Shown here one piece after another: positions 1 through 5,855 of a stretch of DNA of 8,815 bases (position 1 is its first letter; every line of letters starts with the position of its first letter). Made by a program: the position numbers and the translations under genes. Location of the stretch: contig JARICQ010000037.1 of NCBI GenBank assembly GCA_029264075.1, forward strand, positions 1-8,815. Direction: 5' to 3'. The stretch comes from Tissierellaceae bacterium (GTDB taxonomy: Bacteria; Bacillota; Clostridia; Tissierellales; Tissierellaceae). Under the pieces are notes generated by a model. That model had not been told where the DNA came from. It searched no databases and saw nothing but the letters and a program-made list of their open reading frames with translations.

Positions 1-446
1 TTACAGATAGAACTAGAATAATAGATGAAATTGGAGGACATTTGTATATCTATACCATATATGGCATTTATGAATGTATGAATATAGTAGGCGAGAAGAA
101 GGGAGTCCACGGTGGAAGTCTTATAAGAGGCATAGAACCAATTACTAGTATAAAAGAAATGTATAAAAATAGATACAAAAGAAAGTACAAGAATCCAAAG
201 AAAAGAGAAATAATCAATCTGACAAATGGACCAGCAAAGCTTGTAATGGCCTTTGGGATTACAAAAAAAGAATTTTACGGAGCAGACCTAGTCAATGACA
301 AAAGGATATGGCTAGAAAATGGACAAAGATTATCGGAAAAGGATATAATTGCGACTAGCAGAATAAATATAGATTATGCAGAGAAGGCCAAAGATTATCC
401 TTTAAGATTTTATATAAAAGATAATCCATTTGTATCTAAGAAATAG
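1..446 (+). CDS. 3-methyladenine DNA glycosylase, AAG/MPG family (5'-truncated)
   Basis: Base-excision repair enzyme that flips out alkylated purines such as 3-methyladenine and cleaves the N-glycosidic bond. The frame (codons from base 3) is open from the window edge, so the start lies upstream; the TTG at 42 is an internal Leu codon, not a start. The visible part, about 147 residues of a family usually near 200, matches the C-terminal two thirds of human AAG: LYIYTIYGIYECMN corresponds to LYVYIIYGMYFCMN, followed by LIRGIEPI, LTNGPAKL and a PLRFYIKDNPFVS ending. By that alignment the Tyr codon at 60-62 is the base-flipping intercalating Tyr (human Tyr162) and the Asn codon at 81-83 is human Asn169. 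The catalytic Glu lies in the missing N-terminal part, so activity cannot be judged. It ends 59 bp before ndk, with no terminator between, so the two may be co-transcribed. Confidence 0.93.
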   Translation, partial: TDRTRIIDEIGGHLYIYTIYGIYECMNIVGEKKGVHGGSLIRGIEPITSIKEMYKNRYKRKYKNPKKREIINLTNGPAKLVMAFGITKKEFYGADLVNDKRIWLENGQRLSEKDIIATSRINIDYAEKAKDYPLRFYIKDNPFVSKK

Positions 447-505
447 TAGAAGATGGATTAAATCTAAGGGAGCAGTGATGATAAAATAAAGATGGAGGGG
501 TAAAA

Positions 506-907
506 ATGGAAAAAACATTTATAATGATAAAGGCTGATGGAGTAAAGAGAGGTTTAATAGGTGAAGTAATATCTAGAATAGAAAGAAAAGGATACAGGAT
601 AAATAAGGCCAAGCTCTTTAAACCCAAAAGAGAGCTAGTAGAAGAGCACTATATTGAGCATAGGGAAAGGGAATTTTTCAAAGGACTAGTAGATTACATT
701 GCAGATGAAGATGTAATGGCTATGGAAGTTGAGGGTGAAGATGCTATAGAAGTGATGAGACTCCTAATAGGGGACAAGGATCCTAAAGTTGCTGGGCCAG
801 GAACTATAAGGGGAGATTTTTCAAGTTCATTGTCACAAAATATAGTTCACGGATCTGACTCCAAGGAAAGTGCTGAAAGAGAGCTCCATCTATGGTTTAA
901 AGAATAA
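506..907 (+). CDS. ndk: Nucleoside diphosphate kinase
   Basis: Cytosolic enzyme that transfers the gamma-phosphate of ATP to other (d)NDPs through a phospho-histidine intermediate. The 133-residue length is normal for bacterial Ndk. The start is ATG 506 behind a strong GGAGGGG site at about 494-499. Visible family hallmarks are the N-terminal strand TFIMIKADGVKRGLIG, PGTIRGDF near residues 98-105, and the active-site motif NIVHGSDSKESAERE with catalytic His115. Two signature positions are unusual: the usual KPDG is KADG (residues 9-12), and the usual G-x-T-N-P nucleotide loop reads GDKDP (89-93), so the phosphate-contacting Thr is replaced by Lys. The fold and active-site His are intact, so I expect a working enzyme. 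It follows the glycosylase gene closely. A separate candidate promoter lies between ndk and the next gene. Confidence 0.97.
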   Translation: MEKTFIMIKADGVKRGLIGEVISRIERKGYRINKAKLFKPKRELVEEHYIEHREREFFKGLVDYIADEDVMAMEVEGEDAIEVMRLLIGDKDPKVAGPGTIRGDFSSSLSQNIVHGSDSKESAERELHLWFKE

Positions 908-925
908 AAGATGTCAAACCTATTT

Positions 926-954
926 TTGAATATGGGAAAAAAGCATATTATAGT
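926..954 (+). promoter_or_regulatory. Candidate sigma-A promoter for the AI-2E family gene
   Basis: TTGAAT (926-931), a 17-bp spacer and TATAGT (949-954) lie 37 bp ahead of the TTG start at 991. The -10 matches consensus at 5 of 6 positions and the -35 at 4 of 6. A perfect TATAAT at 956-961 overlaps the region but has only a poor -35 (TGGGAA) at the right distance. In AT-rich DNA such matches are common, so this is tentative. Confidence 0.35.
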
Positions 955-990
955 ATATAATAGTAGCCAGGATAAGAAAGAGGTGATCAT

Positions 991-2154
991 TTGAAAATAA
1001 AGTGGAATTCTAAATATACTACAATATCTATTTACTCATTTATAGTTATAGCGGCTGGTATTATATTTTACTTGATAGCATCTCAGGCAGCTTCATTCCA
1101 ATTAAAAGTTGAAAACATATTATCAGTATTTTTGCCTTTTATCATAGGCTTTATAATGGCCTATCTTTTTAATTTTATTTTGAGCTTTTATGAGAAAAAA
1201 ATCCTAAGCGTAAAGGTCCTCAGATTAAAAGATGGCCTGCTTAAAAGAGTTATTGGCTTAGTATTTACATATGCAACAGTAACTCTTTTGTTTTTCTTGT
1301 TTTTAAAGTTTATACTACCTGAAATAGTAGCTAGTATAATGGGACTTGTCAACGATATCCCCAGCCATATAAAGACAATTACAGATCTGGTAGATAGATT
1401 CAATGAAAACTACTATATTCCAGAGGAGTATTACAATTATGTAATAGATAGATGGAATGAGTACAGGGATACAATCTTACAATTTGCGACAAATCTCATA
1501 CCCCTACTTGGAAATACTGTGAGGACTATATTTGCAAGTATTTGGAATATCGTGCTTGGTATTATTGTATCCATATATGTCCTTACAGATAAGGAAAAAT
1601 TCTTTGCCCTGTCAAAGAAAATAGTCCTAGCTGTCTTTTCTGAAGAGAAAGCTAAGCGTGTATTTGAGCTCACGGCTAGATCGGATAGTATCTTTGGTAG
1701 ATTTATCAGTGGCAAAATATTAGATTCTTTTATTATAGCAATACTTACCTTTGTAGTGCTCACAGTATTTAAGATACCATATACAGTTCTAGTATCTTTT
1801 ATCATAGGAGTTACCAATATAATTCCTTTTTTTGGACCATTTATAGGAGCCATACCTTCTGCGATACTGATACTATTTGTTTCGCCAATAAAAGCTCTTT
1901 GGTTTATACTTATCATCATTGTAATCCAGCAGATAGATGGAAACATAATAGGACCAAAGATACTAGGAGATAGCCTAGGCATATCGGCATTTTGGATTTT
2001 ATTTTCACTTTTAATAGCTGGAAAACTATTTGGTCTAGTAGGGCTAATAATTGGAGTGCCGGTCTTTGTGTTTATCTATTCAATAATAAAGGATATAATA
2101 GAGGCTAGATTGGAGAAAAAGGGGCTACCAACTGAATCTGAAAAATATATGTAG
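991..2154 (+). CDS. AI-2E family (PerM/YtvI-like) membrane transporter
   Basis: Polytopic inner-membrane protein of 387 residues. Members include the AI-2 exporter TqsA and Na+/H+-antiporter-like proteins; the substrate here cannot be told from sequence. The start is TTG 991, supported by AGGTG at 981-985 with proper spacing and no better ATG nearby. Hydrophobic segments fall near residues 13-33, 43-66, 85-112 and 165-196, with a charged soluble stretch at about 113-164 holding NDIPSHIKTITDLVDRF, then a C-terminal cluster from about 235 to 368. Family signatures are NIIPFFGPFIGAIPSA at about residues 275-290 and GNIIGPKILGDSLGIS at about 317-332, followed by the Gly-rich GKLFGLVGLIIGVPV helix. 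The last residues (RLEKKGLPTESEKYM) are cytoplasmic and charged. It has no functional link to its neighbours that I can see. Confidence 0.93.
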   Translation: MKIKWNSKYTTISIYSFIVIAAGIIFYLIASQAASFQLKVENILSVFLPFIIGFIMAYLFNFILSFYEKKILSVKVLRLKDGLLKRVIGLVFTYATVTLLFFLFLKFILPEIVASIMGLVNDIPSHIKTITDLVDRFNENYYIPEEYYNYVIDRWNEYRDTILQFATNLIPLLGNTVRTIFASIWNIVLGIIVSIYVLTDKEKFFALSKKIVLAVFSEEKAKRVFELTARSDSIFGRFISGKILDSFIIAILTFVVLTVFKIPYTVLVSFIIGVTNIIPFFGPFIGAIPSAILILFVSPIKALWFILIIIVIQQIDGNIIGPKILGDSLGISAFWILFSLLIAGKLFGLVGLIIGVPVFVFIYSIIKDIIEARLEKKGLPTESEKYM

Positions 2155-2284
2155 AGGAAAAAGTTGATTTATGTTATAATTGAAGAAGTAAATGTTTTTC
2201 AAAAATTCACACAAGATAAATTTAAAAATGTTATAAAAGATAAAAATCTTTTAAATAAATGCTGGTTAAGGGGGCAAATGTATA

Positions 2285-4348
2285 ATGAAGACATATTCAG
2301 CTGAAAAGATCAGAAATGTGGCTTTACTAGGTCATAGTAGTAGTGGAAAAACAACTTTAACTGAAGCAATACTTTTTGCAACGGGTGTAACAAAGAGACA
2401 AGGAAAAGTAGAAGATGGAAACACAGTATCTGACTTTGACAAAGAAGAAATCAATAGAGGAGTATCTATTGGACTTTCTGTAATACCTGTGGAGTATGAG
2501 GGAACAAAGTTCAATCTACTTGACACACCAGGTTATTTTGATTTTATAGGTGAAATGTACGGTGCAAAAAGAGCCTCAGAAGGTTCTGTGCTTGTAGTTG
2601 ACGCATCATCTGGTATAGAGGTAGGTACTGAAAAAGCTTGGAGGAATCTAGAAAAATATATTACACCAAGAATTATATTTTTAAATAAAATGGATAAAGA
2701 AGATATAGAATTCGACCAATTAGTTACGGATTTAAAAGATGAATTTGATGAAAAAATAATCCCATGTGCACTTCCACTTGGAAAGGCTGATGAATTTAAA
2801 GGATTTATATCTGTCCTTGATAGAAAGGCCTATGAATACAATGGCAAGGACAGAGAAGAAGTAGAGATGACAGAGGAGCAAGAACATGAAGTTAATAAGA
2901 TAAGGGACACCTTGATGGAAAAAATAGCTGAGACTGATGAAGTTCTTCTTGAAAAGTATTTTGAAGGAGAAGAGTTTACAAAGGAAGAAATATCAAAGGG
3001 CCTTAAGACCTCTATAGCAAATGGTGACCTAGTTCCATTGGTAGTCGGATCAGCTGAAAAAGCTATAGGAGCAGATTTTTTATTAGAAGTAATAGAGACA
3101 TATATACCGTCTCCTAAATCAGTAAGTGTATATGGTGGAACTAAGGATGGAGAAGATATTGAGAGAAAAGTAGATCCAAATGATAGCTTCTCAGCTGTGG
3201 TATTTAAGACTATTGTAGACCCCTTTGTTGGTAAATTAAGTTTATTTAGAGTGGTCTCAGGAAAACTAGACAAGGATACAGAATTATATAATTCTACTAA
3301 AGACGAAAAAGAGAAGCTAGGCGGACTATTTATATTAAGAGGTAAAAATCAAATAGAAGTAGATGAGATAGTAGCAGGAGATATAGGTGCAACATCAAAA
3401 CTCAACTCAACTCAAACAGGTGATACCCTGTGTGACAAAGACGACCATACCCTCTACGAAACTATAAAATATCCTCAGCCAACATTATTTTTAGCAGCAG
3501 AAGCTAAAAACAAGGGTGATGAAGATAAAATCTGGTCTTCCCTTCAGAAGTTAACGGATGAAGACCCTACATTTGTTGCAGAGAGAAATACAGAAACAAA
3601 GCAACTTTTAATTGGTGGACAAGGCAATATGCAACTAACCGTAATAGTAGATAAATTGAAACATGATTTTGATGTAGAAGTTAATCTAGTCTCTCCAAAG
3701 ATTGCCTTTAGAGAAACTATCAAGGCTAGTTCATCAGTTCAAGGTAAACACAAGAAGCAATCAGGAGGAGCAGGCCAGTATGGTGATGTTCATGTTAGAT
3801 TTGAACCTTCTGAAGAGGAATTTGTATTTGAACAAGAAGTATTTGGTGGAGCTGTCCCAAGAAACTACTTCCCAGCTGTAGAAAAAGGTATCAAGGATTC
3901 TCTTGACAATGGTGTACTTGCAGGTTTTCCAGTAGTTAATATAAAGGCAACCTTGTTTGATGGATCCTATCATGCAGTAGATTCAAATGAGATGGCATTT
4001 AAAATAGCTGCATCTATAGCCTTTAAAAAGGGGATGGAAGAAGCAAAGCCTATATTACTCGAACCAGTAGTCAAGGTTGAAGTCGCAGTACCTGAAAACT
4101 ATATGGGTGATGTAATGGGAGATATGAATAAGAGAAGAGGCAAGATCCTTGGAATGGAGCAGCAAGCAGATGGCACCCAAATGATAAGTGCAGAGGCACC
4201 TCATGCAGAAATGTTTGAATATGCAATAGATTTAAGGGCTATGACCCAGGCACGTGGAAGCTTTACGATGGAATTTTCTAGATATGAGGAAGTACCTAGC
4301 CATATAGCAGAAAAAATAATAGCTGATGTGAACGCAGAAAAAGAATAG
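2285..4348 (+). CDS. EF-G-like translational GTPase (EF-G2 type)
   Basis: A 687-residue GTPase with the full EF-G domain layout, but belonging to the divergent EF-G2/EF-G-like clade rather than the main translocase FusA. The P-loop is GHSSSGKT (residues 16-23) where FusA has AHIDAGKT. G3 is DTPGYFDF (from Asp80), so the catalytic His of DTPGHVDF is Tyr84. G4 is NKMD (134-137) and G5 GSA (255-257). Domain IV begins with GKHKKQSGGAGQYGDVHV, and the C-terminal domain ends with RGSFTMEFSRYEEVP. Start ATG 2285 sits about 10 nt after AAGGGGG (2268-2274); the ATG at 2278 is too close to that site and leads to a very short frame. It stands alone, not beside rpsL/rpsG/tuf as fusA usually does. Its AT-rich 130-bp leader contains a TATAAT (2175-2180) without a good -35. 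The exact role of EF-G2 proteins is unsettled. An intrinsic terminator follows at once. Confidence 0.93.
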   Translation: MKTYSAEKIRNVALLGHSSSGKTTLTEAILFATGVTKRQGKVEDGNTVSDFDKEEINRGVSIGLSVIPVEYEGTKFNLLDTPGYFDFIGEMYGAKRASEGSVLVVDASSGIEVGTEKAWRNLEKYITPRIIFLNKMDKEDIEFDQLVTDLKDEFDEKIIPCALPLGKADEFKGFISVLDRKAYEYNGKDREEVEMTEEQEHEVNKIRDTLMEKIAETDEVLLEKYFEGEEFTKEEISKGLKTSIANGDLVPLVVGSAEKAIGADFLLEVIETYIPSPKSVSVYGGTKDGEDIERKVDPNDSFSAVVFKTIVDPFVGKLSLFRVVSGKLDKDTELYNSTKDEKEKLGGLFILRGKNQIEVDEIVAGDIGATSKLNSTQTGDTLCDKDDHTLYETIKYPQPTLFLAAEAKNKGDEDKIWSSLQKLTDEDPTFVAERNTETKQLLIGGQGNMQLTVIVDKLKHDFDVEVNLVSPKIAFRETIKASSSVQGKHKKQSGGAGQYGDVHVRFEPSEEEFVFEQEVFGGAVPRNYFPAVEKGIKDSLDNGVLAGFPVVNIKATLFDGSYHAVDSNEMAFKIAASIAFKKGMEEAKPILLEPVVKVEVAVPENYMGDVMGDMNKRRGKILGMEQQADGTQMISAEAPHAEMFEYAIDLRAMTQARGSFTMEFSRYEEVPSHIAEKIIADVNAEKE

Positions 4349-4352
4349 AATT

Positions 4353-4379
4353 AAGCTCAACCGCCGGTTGAGCTTTTTT
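4353..4379 (+). terminator. Rho-independent terminator after the EF-G2-like gene
   Basis: Perfect inverted repeat AGCTCAACC (4354-4362) / GGTTGAGCT (4366-4374) with a 3-nt GCC loop, extended by an A-T pair at 4353/4375 and followed by a run of six T (4374-4379). It begins 5 nt after the EF-G-like stop codon. Confidence 0.92.
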
Positions 4380-4421
4380 ATCCGAAAAATAATTATGCTA
4401 GAAAAAATTGGAGTGATTGTC

Positions 4422-5618
4422 ATGTTCGAGATATATACATTGGGAAATTTTGACATTAGGCACAATGGCGAATCTATCCTTACTACTAGAGGATATCCTT
4501 ATAAAACACTTAAGCTATTTAAATATTTCTTGACCCACGAGGGGAAAAGACTTCTTCCAGAGAATATAATTGAAGATATATGGCAGGACAATGAATACAG
4601 AGATCCAGCTGGGGCACTTAGGACTCAAATTTCTAGGGTAAGGAGAATGATTGAGCTAGACAAGCCAGGGGTAGAGGACCTCTTTCAAATCAATCATATA
4701 AATGGCTACTATGTATTTAAATTAGATGAAAAATCTATCCTAGATAGCAAGGTATTTGAGAATAAAGTAAAAGAAATTGATACTAGAGAATCTACTGATC
4801 TAAATGAGGATGAATTAATAGAAACCATATCATTATATAAGGGAAGCTATCTACAAGAGTTGGAAGATGAAGATTGGATCATACCTATACGAAGCAGATT
4901 TGACAGGCTCTATATCAAAACCCTAGATTTTATTCTTAGAAAACTGATAGAAAAAAGAAAATACCACAGTATTATCTCAATATGCGAAGAAGCTATGAAG
5001 TATAAGTTTTACGAAGAAATGATTCATATATATTTTCTTAAAGCACTTATTGCCATAGGACAAGAAAAGTATGCGACAAGTCATTATGAATATTATACCT
5101 CTAGGTTTTATCAGGAAATGCGAATAGTACCATCCTCTAAATCAAAAGAAATATATAAATTGTTACAAAATAAGAAAGAAAAGAAAGACCAACAGATACT
5201 AGACTTAGATATTATCAAGACTATATTGAGAGAAGATAAGACAGAAGGTGCACTGATGTGTGATTTTGACTACTTTAAGTTTCTTTACAACTTTGAATCT
5301 AGAAATGCAGAGAGAAATGAAGATAAGAATATTCATTTGATAATACTGACAATTGACAACTTGGGATACAAGGCATTAAAAGAAGAAGAGCTAAAAGAAG
5401 AGATGTCCTTTGTGAAAAGCATTGTATTCAATATGTTGAGAAAGGGAGATGTACTATCCCAGTGGAATGATAGTCAATTAGTTATTTTACTTTATAATAT
5501 AGATAAAGAAGAAAATCTTGGAAATGTCATAGAGAGAATAGTTGAAAAGCATAGTGAAGAAGTAAAAAACTCTAAAATAGCAATTAATATTAAGTGTAAA
5601 AATATAATAAACACATAA
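4422..5618 (+). CDS. BTAD (SARP-like) transcriptional regulator with a degenerate GGDEF-like C-terminus
   Basis: DNA-binding regulator, 398 residues from ATG 4422, which has GGAGTGA at 4410-4416 five bases upstream. Longer in-frame starts at 4395 and 4368 lack a site, and 4368 lies inside the preceding terminator. Residues 1-101 form an OmpR-type winged helix: FEIYTLGNFDIRHNG, PENIIEDIWQD, then the recognition segment ALRTQISRVRRMIE and INGYYVFKL. Residues about 102-256 form the helical BTAD domain (LYKGSYLQELEDEDWI, then TPR-like helices to RFYQEMRIVPSSKS). Residues about 257-398 resemble a GGDEF domain (IHLIILTIDNLGY; LRKGDVLSQWNDSQLVILL), but the signature GG(D/E)EF position reads WNDSQ (348-352) and the first metal-binding Asp of the DxD strand appears to be Thr. 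Diguanylate cyclase activity is therefore unlikely. Terminators on both sides make it monocistronic. Position suggests it controls the downstream surface locus (inference). The GGDEF likeness rests on pattern, not an alignment score. Confidence 0.85.
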   Translation: MFEIYTLGNFDIRHNGESILTTRGYPYKTLKLFKYFLTHEGKRLLPENIIEDIWQDNEYRDPAGALRTQISRVRRMIELDKPGVEDLFQINHINGYYVFKLDEKSILDSKVFENKVKEIDTRESTDLNEDELIETISLYKGSYLQELEDEDWIIPIRSRFDRLYIKTLDFILRKLIEKRKYHSIISICEEAMKYKFYEEMIHIYFLKALIAIGQEKYATSHYEYYTSRFYQEMRIVPSSKSKEIYKLLQNKKEKKDQQILDLDIIKTILREDKTEGALMCDFDYFKFLYNFESRNAERNEDKNIHLIILTIDNLGYKALKEEELKEEMSFVKSIVFNMLRKGDVLSQWNDSQLVILLYNIDKEENLGNVIERIVEKHSEEVKNSKIAINIKCKNIINT

Positions 5619-5647
5619 AGATAATAAAATAAAAAAATAAATCTATA

Positions 5648-5675
5648 AATCCCACATCATTTGATGTGGGATTTT
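5648..5675 (+). terminator. Rho-independent terminator after the BTAD regulator
   Basis: Inverted repeat AATCCCACATC / GATGTGGGATT around an ATTT loop (stem about 5648-5673), followed by T residues to 5675, 30 bp after the regulator stop. The left flank is A-rich, so it could also act on transcripts from the opposite strand. Confidence 0.88.
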
Positions 5676-5720
5676 CAATGTTTAAAGACGACTTTAGAAG
5701 AAAACCATTAAAAGAAAATT

Positions 5721-5739
5721 TTTTGTAATCGTTTTGTAA
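5721..5739 (+). promoter_or_regulatory. Direct repeat TTTTGTAA with 11-bp period, candidate BTAD/SARP operator
   Basis: TTTTGTAA occurs at 5721-5728 and again at 5732-5739, exactly 11 bp apart, 117 bp before the start of the acidic repeat protein gene. SARP-family winged-helix regulators are known to bind short direct repeats spaced by one helical turn, and such a regulator is encoded just upstream. No good sigma-A -35/-10 pair is visible in the intergenic region; TATATA-like candidates at 5772-5785 lack a -35, which would suit an activator-dependent promoter. The repeats sit about 32 bp from those candidates, farther than in classical SARP promoters, so the assignment is tentative. Confidence 0.35.
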
Positions 5740-5855
5740 CATCTAGGAAATCCAAAGGTAACGCCAGTAGGTATATATGTATTAAGAAGTAAAACAATAG
5801 TTTAGCCTTCTTGTCATAAAATAAGAGCTCTAAAAATATTGGAGGTGAAATATAT

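Noticed and set aside
1437..1982. Minus-strand 181-codon open frame opposite the AI-2E family gene
   Set aside because: It lies wholly inside a well-supported gene, has no family resemblance and no ribosome binding site.
2164..2180. TTGATT and TATAAT ahead of the EF-G2-like gene, considered as a promoter
   Set aside because: The two boxes are only 5 bp apart; neither has a good partner at 16-18 bp.
2234..2253. AT-only hairpin TAAAAGAT-AAAA-ATCTTTTA between the AI-2E and EF-G2-like genes, considered as a terminator
   Set aside because: The stem has a single G-C pair and no U-tract after it, so stable termination is unlikely.
4368..4421. Longer N-terminus for the BTAD regulator (TTG 4368 or ATG 4395)
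   Set aside because: TTG 4368 is inside the terminator stem and neither start has a ribosome site; the OmpR-type domain begins naturally at ATG 4422 behind GGAGTGA.
5741..5790. Possible second riboswitch in the leader of the acidic repeat protein (GGAAATCC...GGTAACGCC...)
   Set aside because: It lacks the GACGCAAA and GCAAACC hallmarks of GEMM-I, and I could not fit it to the c-di-GMP-II or another known aptamer pattern; only very short pairings are possible.
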